The notes under the pieces: generated by a model | The model's input: the letters and a program-made list of their open reading frames with translations, nothing else | The model's database searches: none | Told to the model about the DNA's origin: nothing | Shown here: piece by piece, positions 24,301 to 36,332 of the stretch | Numbering within the stretch: position 1 is the stretch's first letter | Layout of the letters: every line of letters begins with the position of its first letter | Position numbers and translations under genes: made by a program | From: Adenophora triphylla var. japonica | Lineage: Eukaryota > Streptophyta > Magnoliopsida > Asterales > Campanulaceae | Direction of reading: 5' to 3' | DNA length: 64,000 bases | Assembly: GCA_022495995.1 (NCBI GenBank) | Contig: JAFEMH010003611.1 | Location: forward strand, 62,001 to 126,000

Positions 24301-24568
24301 CTCTAACATAGAACAAGGCTATGTGATCGAGCAATTCATGGAAAAGATGAAAGGGGACAATGTTCGAATCGTCAATTAATGTAGTAACTACATCACCTCC
24401 AATGGCAAATTCAATTTCACCAAAACTCAACCCCCACCTTGTCAAGATGGAGATACATTCAGTCAGGGGCATCTCTTTCCACTCATTATCTACATGCTTG
24501 TAAACCCTACGATTCAAGATGCAATATCCATACCAGGCTCCTGGTTCGCTACTAAATGTCCTAGCCAT
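21390..24568 (-). pseudogene. Antisense ORF region (aORF) of the Tat element
   Basis: On the minus strand, opposite to gag-pol, lies a broken coding region in at least four pieces: 24568-23735, 23738-23208, 22662-22372 and 22160-21390. The first piece contains FFYGQFMAGLRLPLDPFINE followed by a block with NTCRVLVCFAMVCRFLGYEP. This resembles the 'putative gypsy type transposon' domain (Pfam PF04195, Transposase_28). The last piece (256 codons) is a long Glu/Lys-rich coiled coil with an acidic tail. Extra antisense ORFs between integrase and the 3' LTR are established for Tat elements, but their function is unknown. The gaps may be introns or decay; 22160-22270 looks spacer-like. It is not a host gene, because both LTRs enclose it. 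Confidence 0.8.
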
Positions 24569-25051
24569 GGAAAAATTGAAGATGCAGTGCAGAAATTGAA
24601 ACCCTAAGACAAGAAAAGAGAAGAATACCTTGATTTATATCGGAATAAGAGGGTCATTGGGCAGAGAACAAAGGTCGAATTTAATCAATGGTTTCCTTGC
24701 TATTTTCACCGGAGATTCTCAGAGCTCAAAGACGGTAAGAATTCGAATCGAAAAAGGATTTTGGTATTTATATTTTCCAAAATTGGAAAGGAAAAAGGAA
24801 ATTCAAAATTAATTTCCTAATTAAACACTAAGCGGTTTCCGAGGTGGACTATCAAGCGTCAAAACAAGAATGATGACAAAAACGGCGCTCCTTCATCTCT
24901 CGACCATTCATCGCCGACGTCCAGATCGTGCCACGTCATCTTGGGTCGACTAAGCCTCGTAACGAGTAGCGACACTGCGAGTAACAGCAATTTCCGTCGA
25001 GATTTCCTTAACTTCCTAGTCGACAAAGTCAACTCGAAAGTTGGGGGCCAC

Positions 25052-25714
25052 CGAACATACCAAAAGTGGTCGAGTTGGGCCAAGCGGATAAAAGCCCAAT
25101 CACGGGCAGTAGTGGCATCCACATTTCTTGGTGAAGTTGGCCCAATTACCATAAGGCCCAAGGCCCAACAACAACATCTGTCGATCTAAGCTCATTGTCC
25201 GACCTCTAAGGTCCCGACCTAGCTTGATCCGAACCAATGATCCATACTACCCTTCGGGTACGAACCATGCTCTACCCGCCGCCAGTCGACCATTCCACAA
25301 ATGGCGACCTCGACCTAATCACCAAGCGTCGACCTAACAGATGTGGACACACATGAGTCAAACCTTTCCATAACCATTTCCCTACAAATCAGGAGCCGTT
25401 ACCAGACACGTTCACATTATTTGTAACTGTCCCTAAAATCTCGGAGCTCATGCAGCACTACCAAATATACAACTGTCTTTACCTATAAATACTTCATCAC
25501 TATCACCGGTACAAAGGTAACTGCAATTTTGTTATTTGAATTCAATTGTTCATTTACAATATTTGCTCTCCGAAACAAATACTTACTCTCACGCCCGAGG
25601 GTCTAAGCCGGAGACACATCCGGCTAGTCGTGGGTTCTTGTTTTCAGGTCAGAAGCCAGGTGATTAGTCCTGCTACGTGGAGAATTACTGATAAGCACAA
25701 TTTCTGCAGCATCA
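25052..25714 (+). repeat. 3' LTR of the Tat element
   Basis: It follows the polypurine tract directly and aligns with 13695-14360 with scattered differences. Its first base is C instead of T (CGAACATACC), and its end carries three extra bases (TCA) before the TTAAC duplication. Confidence 0.87.
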
Positions 25715-26532
25715 TTAACCTATATATATTAACTATTATAATTAACTAGTACTATTAATAGTAATGTTAACCTATATATAGTAATTATTATAATTAACTA
25801 ATACTATTAATAGTAATAGTTAACATATATTAACTATTATAATTAACTAATACTATTAATAATAATAGTTAACATAGATAATAACTATTATAGTTACCTA
25901 ATACAAGTAATAGTTAACTTATATAGTAACAATTATAGTTAAGAAAAAAAATGCAAATATAGTACTCTACAATATGTTTTGTTTGGTTTTGATATATAAA
26001 CTAAATTTCGTTGCAACCACAGTACCTCATCTGCTTTGTATGCTTGTTTAATGTATCTAATGCTAACAACATTCAATTTTTCAGTTCAATTGACATGTGC
26101 AATACATGTGACCCATTTTATAATGGGTAAAATTGGAAAATCAATTCAATTAATATAACATAACTACAATTTAAATTATTTATTCACCAAATTAACCACT
26201 CTCAATTTATATCTTGTCTTTTTCACCCTTCTTCTTCATCACCCACCACCATTCCCACCTCCGGCCACCCACCCACCTTTCTCTCTCTCTCTCTCTAAAT
26301 TAATCTCTCTCCACTCATTTATAAATTAACCTCTCTCTAGAATACTTGTCTTTTAATGCCATTACTTTACTATAAAATCAGCGACATTCAATCATTTGTC
26401 GGCTAAAATTTGACTTAATAATGATTAAAAGATGGATCAAAATGGAATTTGATGAAAATAAGAAGTTTATTAATTGTGATTGAATGTTAGAAATGGTCGA
26501 ATTGTAGGGACCAAGATCAGCCGCATTACTTG

Positions 26533-26564
<32 letters not shown>

Positions 26565-26698
26565 CTCTCCCCTTTCCCTCCATCAACAATGCCACAACAC
26601 TCCTCTGTCTCTCTTCTACTTTGATTATCAAATTGAACAGAAACAGAAGCTCTGTTTGGCAAATCGTCTTGGAGAAAAGGTGAAAATCAAATAGAATT

Positions 26699-26732
<34 letters not shown>

Positions 26733-26907
26733 AGATCTGTTTCTGCAAATTTGTGAAACAAATCTAAAATTAGAAATTTGTACGAAGAGATCAGAGTGGG
26801 AAACAAAATGGAGAAAGGGGTTGATTATTTGGGCGTAAGTGAGGGGGTGTGAGGCGTGGCTTTGGGAGGGGGTAGAGGAAGGGACTGTGGGGCAGGGATG
26901 GTGGAGA

Positions 26908-28993
26908 TAGACTTGCCCAACCGGTCCTGAACCGCCATTTCGGATCGGAACCGGACCAGCCAAAAATGGCGAGAAACCGCACCGCCTGAACCGTGAACCG
27001 CCCGAACCGTGAATCGCCCCTGAACCGAACCGGCGGTTTTTCGGTCCGGTTACGATTCATACTTTTCAAAACCGGTGAACCGCGAACCGGAATCGGCGGT
27101 TCATGAACCGGAACCGGCAACCTAACGGCTAGTTGATCTGGGCGTTGATTTGGCTGATCCGATGGCGCCTGTTCTCTTCCCGTTAGCTAACGGTCATTTT
27201 GACTGTTTAGGGACCAAAATGTAAAAAAAAACGTTTTTTTTTTCTTTTTCTCTCCATTTTCCAACCTATAAATACCCTCCCCCTCCCTTCATTTTTTTCA
27301 CACCATTCTCTATTCATTATCTCTATATCTCTCTCCATCTCTATATTATCTCAAACTTTCAAAGTTTCAAAGTCTCCATAATTCCATTTTTTTTTCACAT
27401 AATTTCATTTTTTTCACAAAAATCCATTTTTTTACATTATTCCATTTTTTTTTTTTCACAAAAAAAAATGTCTTCATCTCGTGGCGGCGGTGGCGATAAG
27501 GGAAATAATAAGGCAACTACGCATCCAATTTCCCCCCTCCCCCCGATGATTCCATTTGGGATAATATACAACCACGTGAAACGCTCGATTTGAGCGATGA
27601 CAAAGTTGATGTAACATTTCCAATGGCTTAAATATTTTTTGAACATTCCCCCATTGTTTTTAGTAGCTAACTATTAGATCCTATGATAAGAGAAGATGGT
27701 TTAGAACAAATACTTGATTATTATTATAAGAATCTATTTTTCACCGGCTTTGATTTGTTTTTAGATAGACCTATCCCAAAGACAAAAGACGTTGTAACCG
27801 AGACTAAAAATATTGTATATGCACTTTATAGAGAATATTATGATCTTTTTGGTAATATTGTTTATCCTAGTAGTGAAAATGTAGGTGGTACGTAGTTCTC
27901 ACGAAGATAGCGATCCCTTTAACTTTATAGATAATTTAATTAGTTCTAGAAGTCAAAAACGTCAACGAGGTGACTCCACTTATGTTGAACTTGAAAACTA
28001 TTTAACCACTTCTTTTGACCCTATAGAAGAATTTGATATTGTAAAGTGGTGGGCATGAAGGGCAAACAACTATCCTATTCTATCATTGATAGCAAAAGAG
28101 ATCCTAGCCGATCCCGCCTCAACCGTAGCCGTAGAATAAGTATTTAGTGTAGGAGGGAATGTCTTGTCCGATCGAAGGTCAAGATTGTCTCCATATATTT
28201 AGAATATCAAATGGTGCTCGGCGATTGGCATAGAGCTGAACTACGACTTCAAGATAAAAGAAGTAGTTTCGAGGAGGAGGAGGCATTTGATGAAGATACA
28301 TCGGGGAGCGAAGCCGAATGAACTACGCCGCTCTTTAGACTTTAGATTAGGTTAATTGTAATTTTATAGATTAGAATTTAGATTAGGTTTATTTTTATTT
28401 AATTATAATAGTTAGGTTGAGGTAAAGGCTCCTAAATGTCCCCCCTTATTTATAAAAGGGTAAGGTTGGTTGTCCCCCTCTTTGTAATTTTATTTTAATT
28501 AATAAAATTTAAGGGTACCGTCCCAATTTCTTTTATATATTTTCGTTTATTTTAAAAAAAGTTAAATTTTATTTCTTTCAAAATTCATAGCTTTTTTTAT
28601 ATAACTTTTTGCAAAAAATGTATGTAGTAAATAAAAGTCTAAAATAGTCTTCTTTATAAAAAAATTAAAAAAAATAAACTTTTTTATTGAACTTAACAGA
28701 AACTATTAAAAATTTAACTGTTTTTTGAAAAAACTGTTAAAAATTTAACAGTTTAAAAGTTAGGGCGACCGCACCAATCATTCAGCCTTCTTGGGCGACC
28801 GCCCTAAAATTATTTTATTATTCTATTTTTTTCGAAAATGGCGGTTCAAATCGGAACCGAAATCGGTACGGGCGGTCCAAACCAGAAACCGAAACCGTGA
28901 AGAACTGGTCCGATTACGGTTCAATCTTGGGCGGTTTGGTGAACCGCCGGTTCAGAACCGGAACCGCCGATCTGAACCGGCTGGGCATGTCTA
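26908..28993 (+). mobile_element. Decayed hAT transposon inside E1
   Basis: A perfect 8-bp duplication GGTGGAGA (26900-26907 and 28994-29001) flanks the ends TAGACTTGCCCAACCGG and, inverted, TAGACATGCCCAGCCGG. The subterminal DNA is crowded with GAACCGGnnCCGnnGAACCG-like repeats (26920-27120 and 28840-28985), as in hAT elements. A TATA box CCTATAAATACCC near 27266-27276 precedes the transposase relic. Two copies of the GGGCGACCGC near-palindrome lie at 28763-28774 and 28793-28804. Confidence 0.92.
27468..28321 (+). pseudogene. hAT transposase relic, internally deleted
   Basis: An ATG at 27468 opens a short Ser/Gly-rich N-terminus that soon ends. After a gap, the C-terminal part is recognisable: YLTTSFDPIEEFDIVKWW, then ANNYPILSLIAKEILADPAS, TVAVE and FSVGGNVLSDRRSRL, the hAT C-terminal dimerisation region. 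It contains stops at a Trp-like position after VKWW and after TVAVE, plus a frameshift near 28190. The BED zinc finger and most of the catalytic core are missing, so the element cannot move on its own. It is a relative of the hAT transposase at 46611-48845. Confidence 0.85.
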
Positions 28994-29925
28994 GGTGGAG
29001 AAGATGGGAGGTTAAGAAGAGATGACCGGAGAGAGAGTGGGAAACAAAATGGAGAAGGAGTAGTGAGAGAGATCAATTTTAGAGAGAGAATTTGGAGAGA
29101 CTGCTGAAAGAGTGTGTGTGAGAGATGCTGCGGTTCTGGGTTTTGATATGGCGGCGAAATGAGGAAGAACACATAGTCTCCTCCTGTGGTCTGCCTCGGC
29201 AGCAATTTCGCCACAGGTCTCCTTCTTCGTCTTGCAAATCGCGACATTGTACCTGAGATTTCATAGAAATACCATTACATTTCGGAGGAGGAGCAATTTG
29301 TTCACTTTGCAAACTTGGCCATGGCTGCCTTCAATTTGCAGGTGGTGACGGAGGCGTGGATGATGGAGGCGGCTGGCTGGGTGAGGTTTGGAGGAAGGAG
29401 ATGAGTGGGTTTTTAGTTTTAGGTTTTTTTTTATATTTTTAAATTAATTCTTTAAGTTTTAGACATTTTTATTGGTTTTAGTTTACATTTTAGTTTTATA
29501 TTTTACATTTGAACCCCCTAAATTTATTTTACTTAAGAAAATTTGATTTTCCAATTTTAACCTTCATAAAATAGGTCATATGTATTGCACATGTCAATTT
29601 AACTGAAAAAATGGATGTCGTTAGCTCTAGGTATCTTAAACGTGCATCCAAAATAGATGAGATAATGTGGTTGCAATGAAAACTAGTTTAGGTATTAAAA
29701 TCAAATAAGTCTTATAGTTGGGATAGTATATTTGCATTTTTCATATAAATAACTAATAATATTAATAGTAATAGTTAACATATATAACAACTATTATTAT
29801 AAACTAATAGTATTAGCTAATAAGGAGAATATCAAAAGTCATAGAAATTTTGGGATAGTGATGAGTTGGCTTTTCCATAATCAATCTTCTATCAAGGCAT
29901 GACCATATGTCAAATCCATAGCCCT

Positions 29926-31654
29926 TTGAATAATAACAATGAATTATTATTGTTATTAATTAACTTCTAATTTTATACATGATTTAATTAATAATATTAG
30001 ATATCTTTGATAATTAATTATTTTATACTTCATACATTCGCATATTATAATTAGTAAATATAATTAGCGTAAACCATTATTTACATCAAATGTATTAATA
30101 GAATAATGTTTTTATTATGTTTTAAAAAAATATTTTTTCTAGTTAAGGTTAACTAATTTAGTAATCATCATCTTAAATAAAAAGTTATATGAGAATATTG
30201 ATCAAATATAGTAAGTTTAACATCTAATACTTATCAAATACGGAGTATATTAACTATTAAATTAAACATTAACATTTACCCTATTTATAGTAACTAATAT
30301 TGAAGTATCATCTAAGATATTCTAATATATTAAAAATTAATGTTTCTAATTATATTTTACTATAATAATATCTATTTCTCAACTAGAAAGTTTAATAGTC
30401 ACGATATATAGTAATTGCTATATTTAACTAATAGTATTAGCTTATATTAAACTAAAAGATAATGAGTTGGTCTTACGAAAAACGTATTTTTTTCTAAGCT
30501 TAGAAAAAACGTGTTTTACACTGGCACTTCATAACACTAACGCTGGCACTTTTTTGCACTAGCACTTTGTTAAACTGGCACTGACACTTTTTTACACTGA
30601 CACTTTTTTACACTAGCACCTAATATACATGCACTGACACTTTGTTACACTGGCACTTTGTTACACTAACACTGACACTTTTTACACTGGCACTTAATAT
30701 ACATGCACTGGCACTTTTTACACTGGCACTTAATATACATGCATTGGCACTTTTCTATACTGGCATTTTGTTACATTAACACTGGCACTTTGTTAAACTG
30801 ACACTGACACTTTGTTATACATGCACTGGCACTTGTTATACATGCACTGACACTTTGTTACACTAGCACTTTGTTAAACTGGCACTAACACTTTTTTACA
30901 CTGGCACTTTGTTACACATGCACTGGCACTTTGTTACACTGACACTTTGTTAAACTGGCACTGGCACTAACGGGGAAAATAAAATACGTTTTTCCTAAGT
31001 GCTAGAAAAAACGCATTTTTCCTGAGATTTTGGCAAAGATAATAGTTACCCTATATAATTACTATTATAATTAACTAATACTATTAATAATAATAGTTAA
31101 CATATATAGTGACTATTATAATTAACTAATAATAGTAATAGTAATAGTTAATCTATATAGTAACTATTATAATTAACCAATAATTTTAATAATGATAGTT
31201 AACCTAAATAGTAGTTATTATAATTAACTAATATTATTAATGATAATGTTAACATATATACAGTAATTATTATGATTAACTAATAATAATAATAATAATG
31301 TTAACCTATATATAATAATTAGTATAATTAACTAATACTATTAATAGTAATAGTTAACATATATTAACTATTATGATTAATTAATACTATTAATGATAAT
31401 AGTTAACATATATAGTAACTATTATAGTTAACTAATATAATTAATAGTAATAGTTAACTTATATAATAAATATTATAGTTAACTAATAATATTAATAATA
31501 ATAGTTAACCTATATAATACTATTATCATTAACTAATAGTATTAGCTAATAAGGAGAATAACAAAAGTCATATAGATTTTGGGATAATGATAAGGTGGCT
31601 TCTGCATAATCAAGCTTCTATTAAGGCATGTACACATGGCAAATATATAGTCAT
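29926..31654. repeat. Tandem unit copy B
   Basis: This is the second copy of the unit of about 1.15 kb. It holds only one insertion (30464-31034); without it and its duplication the copy is about 1149 bp. It aligns with copies A and C over its length. Confidence 0.85.
30464..31034. mobile_element. Small element with 9-bp duplication, filled with a minisatellite
   Basis: Copies A and C of the tandem unit lack this block. A perfect 9-bp duplication AAAGATAAT flanks it (30455-30463 and 31035-31043), and about 48 bp at each end form imperfect inverted repeats (…GAAAAACGTATTTTTTTCTA and, inverted, …GGAAAAATGCGTTTTTTCTA). The interior, 30515-30975, is a minisatellite of short units of the type TTACACTGGCACTTTG in variable spacing. 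It is non-coding. The duplication length suggests Mutator-like mobilisation. Confidence 0.85.
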
Positions 31655-33382
31655 TTGAACAATAACAATGAATTATTATTGTTATTAGTTAATTTATAAT
31701 TTTATAGATAATTGAATTAATAATATTAGATATATTTGATTAATGATTTTATACTACATACATACAAATATTATGATTAGTAAATATAATTAGCGGAGAT
31801 CATTATGTACATCTAATGTATTAATAGAATAATTGTGAGCACCCCAACCCGGAACCTAAAGCGTGTCCCGAGTTGGAGAGGCTCAATCTAAGAAAAACCA
31901 TCTTATATTTTTAAAACATTTATTTACCTTTAAAAGAAAACCACTTTTCAAACTTCCAAAGAAAATAAATTGGTAAAATCTCTACTTAGAGGAAATCCAA
32001 CCACAACGTTAATAAACCGTAATATGATCAATTACATTGGAAACATTAATTAACATTTGTTTAACAAAAGGGTTTTCCATACAAATTATAAAAGAGGAAT
32101 ACTTAACCAATACTCCTAATAACCCACTCCTATACTTAACTTGTCAAGCCCCAAAAGCAAAAGTCCACAATGATATCCCCGGCCTCACTGGTTCGGGTCA
32201 CCTGTCTCGGAATCTAAAACAGTAAAGGGAGAGGGGTGAGAATAAATCTCAATGAGCTATTATGAATGCAGCAAGATGCCAAACAAGATGCAACACATAG
32301 CATGGTAGCACATAACACATTATAAAAGCGGTAAACACCTTACGTTACCTCATTTTACCTTTTTCCCGTCTGAACAATAAGTCGTACAACGTGGGAGTAA
32401 AACTCCACTCTTTGGTGAATTGCCTCCAGCACATTCACCTCTTATAGGACTCATACCCCAGAGATCCATATAAGAAAAGATACCTATAATAGAGTATCCA
32501 AAATAATATCGCTAATCGGACAGCTTTAGGCTTAATACGTAGCATTCCCTAATCGCCAATCGCAGCAGTATGTAAAGCCTTTTGGGTCAATACAGAAGCT
32601 TGCACGCCCACTCTGTGGCCACAGAGGGGTAAGGTCACAGGTATAATGAACCTTCAATCATTTATAGAACAAATCAGTAATTGATTGAATTTCATTATAC
32701 CCCCTGAATGTACACACGTTCAAGCACATAATAGACACTTGAAGTAATCCACAAAAAGGGATAATAATATAACAACATGGTAATGTATACTCATGCTAAA
32801 AAACGAGTACTCATAGTGCAACAATTCATGTAATACACAATGCGTAATATCATCAATGCATATGAACACAATTAAGGTAACAATATAACCACATAATCCA
32901 CACCGGGATACAATACAATCATGTACCAATAAACCCACACCGGGATACAACACAACAACTTGCCAAATAATCCATACTTAGGATATTAAGGTATACACCA
33001 AATTCAATAATTCCACAAATTGGGATAATAATGCCACAAGGCGATACATGCTCATCTTCCATTAACGAAATAGTGAAACTTATGGTTTCTACGCTATTTC
33101 TAACTAATCACCAAGGATAGGGGAACAATTAAAGTCACCAAGTACCATAAACCAAACCTACGAAGTCATTACTTAACCTTGAATGATCTTAATGAAAGTG
33201 CAAGACCTACTTCCCAAGTTTGGACCACTTTCCGAACAATATTTAACTACTCCCACAATTCCATGTTGACCACATAAGAGGTCATGGCCAAGCCAAGGTA
33301 TCCTACTCTAACTTAGGTTAAAGAGGATAAATTCGTATTCGGGTTGATTAGGTTCTACTAATTTATATTGGTTGGGAGTCAC

Positions 33383-33390
33383 CATTTATA
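33383..33390 (-). promoter_or_regulatory. Probable LTR TATA box
   Basis: TATAAATG on the minus strand lies about 63 bp downstream of the last GGGCGACCGCCC motif. The same box is at 39106-39113 in the other LTR. Confidence 0.55.
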
Positions 33391-33452
33391 AGAGGTCAAA
33401 CAACTTGCTAAACAATTCTTGTTTAAACTGAAAAAGGTTGGTTCAGGGGCTT

Positions 33453-33628
33453 GGGCGACCGCCCTAACCACTTGGGCGACCGCCCAAGTGGACTTCCTAG
33501 GAAATTGAGGTTTCTGCCATCTTGGGCGACCGCCCTAACCTACTTGGGCGACCGCCCAAGTGCTCTTCCAAGGCAACCATGTTTCTGTGGCTATGGGCGA
33601 CCGCCCTAACCTACTTGGGCGACCGCCC
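33453..33628. repeat. Six GGGCGACCGCCC near-palindromes in the LTR U3
   Basis: Copies start at 33453, 33474, 33524, 33546, 33595 and 33617. They form three pairs with spacings of 21-22 bp within a pair and about 50 bp between pairs. The alternating flanks are CCCTAACC and CCCAAG. The other LTR has the same array (39177-39351), with the fifth copy damaged. Confidence 0.95.
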
Positions 33629-34575
33629 AAGCCTCCCTTCAGCACAAAAACTCAGAATTTTACCCTTTTATGCCTAGGTTTCCATTCCTTCCAACTAAGC
33701 TTAAGTCAAGAACACCAAAAGATGCTTTAACCTTACCAAGTCCCATACCAATATGTAAACTCCAAAATCAAGTAACCCTAGATTATTTATCACTACAATT
33801 TCTATCCATTCCTTTAAATCTAAGTCAACTCCCATGAACCACAACATCTTTTTAAGTCATTAACCCATTTTCTAACTCCAAGAAGACTTCCAAAACATAT
33901 AACAACAATCACAACACCAAGAACAACAATAGATAGTTTATGAGCAAATAAATGAAAGGAGGTCATAACAACTCACTTTTGGATTTTATAAGGAAAGATT
34001 GATCTTTCTAACTTGATGGCTTCCTCTAGGTGATCCAACTTCAATTGTGCTCTTAGACTTGATTTTTGGTGAAGAAGTGTCTTGGATTCAAAGCTTGGGA
34101 GAAGGAGTTTCCATGGAGTCTCAAAGGTTCCTCTAGGAAGGAGGAAGTATGAGGAATGAGGGAGAAGGGGGAAAGGGAGTAAGAGGAGGATAATGGAGAG
34201 GGGGGGCCGGTTTAAGGAGGGAGTTTGGGGGAGGGGCACTTGTCAACTAGGGAGAGAGCAAGACTTCATTTGGCCCCCCAAGGAAAATCTAGCAAAGGCT
34301 TTCTCCTCAATTTAAATTAAAACAAAACCTTATCCCATTAATTCATCCTACTCATTTAACCTCCCTACACTATTTATCATATTTCCATTTTTATTATTTC
34401 TTCATGGTTCTTATTTAATGTCCAATAAATTCATAAAAGATTCTAAATTTACTTCTCACCCAAATTATCTTAAATTAAGAATTTTAAAGACATAATTGAA
34501 CACATAAATTAACATAAATATTAGAAGCATCTAATATAATATTTAAAACCAGTGCCTAGGGTTGGGGTCGTTACA

Positions 34576-36332
34576 CTCACTCTCGCTTAAAGAAAATTCG
34601 TCCCGAATTTGACTGTCACTTACCCTAAGGTTCAAATGGCAAAGGTTACCTTTCACACATTCTAACTTAATATTTTCAATTAGACTTTTCAAGGGCAAGA
34701 TTCTACTATACATTCTCACAACCCGAGTACTCTAGAACTTCACTTCCCAATTAGTCTCTTCACTTCTATGATTCTTCCCAAGATTTCTAATTTCATTAAT
34801 AATACGATTTTACGACGCAACACCCCAAGAATACCATACAATTATTACTACCCGAATTTCCACGACCTCAAGAAAGTACAATTAAATAAAAGTATTACAA
34901 CTTAAGTTACCAAATATATCACGATATTATTTTTAAAACTTCAAATATTTTATAAGTTGATCCAAGTCGGTCTATAAGTCAAATCGTGAATCCTTTCTAG
35001 AACTTCAATTGGATTAACAAACTTTGGCGCTAAATTACCTTAGGACTAACTTTACTAATTCCATCCCAATAAATTGGGGATCGATACTATCTCCCTGAAC
35101 TACGCCTCATACGATTTTATCTCAAAGCTAGAATGATACCTGCTATTTACGCAAACTCGCTAAGGTTAATTAAACTTCTCAAGTTGAAGGGAAATCTGTC
35201 ACACAAACATAACCTATTCTTCCAGAATTTGGGTAGTCTTCAAATCTCTTCCTTTCGACTAACTAAATCTTTCAACTCTTAGGATCGGTAACTAACCCCG
35301 GAACATACGCTATCACCTTCCCATTTTGTATAACACAACACCCTGATCTTCCGGTAATACATACTTAAAATTTCACAAGATCCTCACATCCACTAGGTAA
35401 GGTAAGGATCGGGTTCAAAGCTAACCTATTCTCCATTACTAACTATATGATTCATCCTTATTACATCTTACACCATTTATACGTCCTTTAGAGTCAACTA
35501 AAGCAACGACTCTACAATTCTTAAGAATTTCTTAAATTTCTTAGGTAACACTTGCCAACTTAAAGATCACGGACACAATCCTCGCAAGATCCATGGTAAC
35601 TTCCAAGCTTAAACTATAGGACCCCAAATTTTGGAAACTTCCCGAGTCAACTCACACTAGTTAAACTTTGCACGCAAGGACTTCTAATCAAAGATTATTA
35701 ACCCAACTCTCAAATTATTTTCACGATCTTCCCGGAGCTTTAATTAACAAAGAGATCATCAATTCTCATTACCCTAAATCCATCAAAATAAGGATTACAA
35801 TTCTGCTTATCATACTCAGAACCAACACATGAAATATACCGACGGGAGCACATTTACCATTTACTCACAATTAGCACATACAATTTTTTTTTTTAAAAAG
35901 ACTTCTTATGCAAGTCTAACATATACTAATTACCCTTCACATCCTAATGCAAAATTTTCACCTTAAATACCCATATAAAATCAAGAATTTCACATTAAGG
36001 TTTACCTATATCAAATACCAATATAAGTAATTTAGGCATGGAAAAAGGAGACTCACTTATTATGATAGCCTACCAATATACAACAACTACTTAACTCTCC
36101 CGGTCAAGTATATCTCAAAATCATAACTAGTAATCACACCAAATCAACTGGCAATACATGCTCAGCCATAACCATTTCAACATCGTGGTACATCAAAGGA
36201 GATTCGAGGTATTCTCTCATAAGAGCAGAATCCTCTAACAATAAAACAAAATTTCAAACAATGCATGACACATAGAAGCAAAACACTAGGCTACACATAA
36301 TGATATGAAACAGGATCTATAAAATATGACCC
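34576..36332. other. Non-coding internal region of the TR-GAG element
   Basis: Where pol would lie there is no ORF of note in any frame and no trace of RT or integrase motifs. The end next to the 3' LTR carries GAGAGTGAG on the minus strand as a weak polypurine tract. Confidence 0.8.

Larger units (their letters stand above)
13695..25714 (+). mobile_element. Decayed Tat-lineage Ty3/gypsy LTR retrotransposon with antisense ORFs
   Basis: This is a full-length element of about 12 kb flanked by the 5-bp duplication TTAAC (13690-13694 and 25715-25719). Domain order on the plus strand is LTR, gag, protease, reverse transcriptase, RNase H, a second archaeal-type RNase H, integrase, a tandem-repeat spacer, minus-strand ORFs, a G-rich polypurine tract (AAGTTGGGGGCCACC, 25039-25053) and LTR. 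The second RNase H and the antisense ORF mark the Tat clade. The LTRs differ by visible substitutions and small indels, and the coding region has several frameshifts and stops. I did not find a convincing primer-binding site after the 5' LTR. Confidence 0.92.
25943..29743. mobile_element. Mutator-like element E1, copy 1 (interrupted by a hAT)
   Basis: Its terminal inverted repeats are similar over about 200 bp and begin GAAAAAAAATGCAAATATAG and, inverted, TGAAAAATGCAAATATACTA. The flanks TATAGTTAA and TATAAATAA match at 7 of 9 positions, fitting an aged 9-bp duplication, and unit copies B and C lack the insert. It has CT and GA microsatellites (26532-26560, 26701-26731). Its right half has an open frame on the minus strand (29079-29312) that is partly kept in copy 2, but I recognise no product. 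With the hAT removed it is about 1.7 kb. Confidence 0.75.
8731..29925. repeat. Tandem unit copy A (about 1.14 kb), split by four main insertions
   Basis: The unit starts TTGAATAATA followed by a short A/T stretch, and is rich in TTAACTAATA/TATTATAGTTAA motifs. Removing the Stowaway (9014-9300), Mutator-like element (9572-13491), Tat retrotransposon (13695-25714) and second Mutator-like element (25943-29743), each with its target duplication, leaves about 1142 bp. That agrees with copy B. The unit has no coding content. Within it are shorter degenerate repeats of roughly 45-80 bp. Confidence 0.85.
31834..34575 (-). repeat. 3' LTR of the TR-GAG element
   Basis: This LTR is 2742 bp long. The U3 part contains six near-palindromes (33453-33628) followed, in the direction of transcription, by a TATA box (33383-33390). 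Confidence 0.93.

Noticed and set aside
29079..29312. Conserved host protein in E1
   Set aside because: Part of the frame recurs in E1 copy 2, but it matches no family that I know and contains low-complexity CA-repeat translation. Copy-to-copy identity alone explains it.
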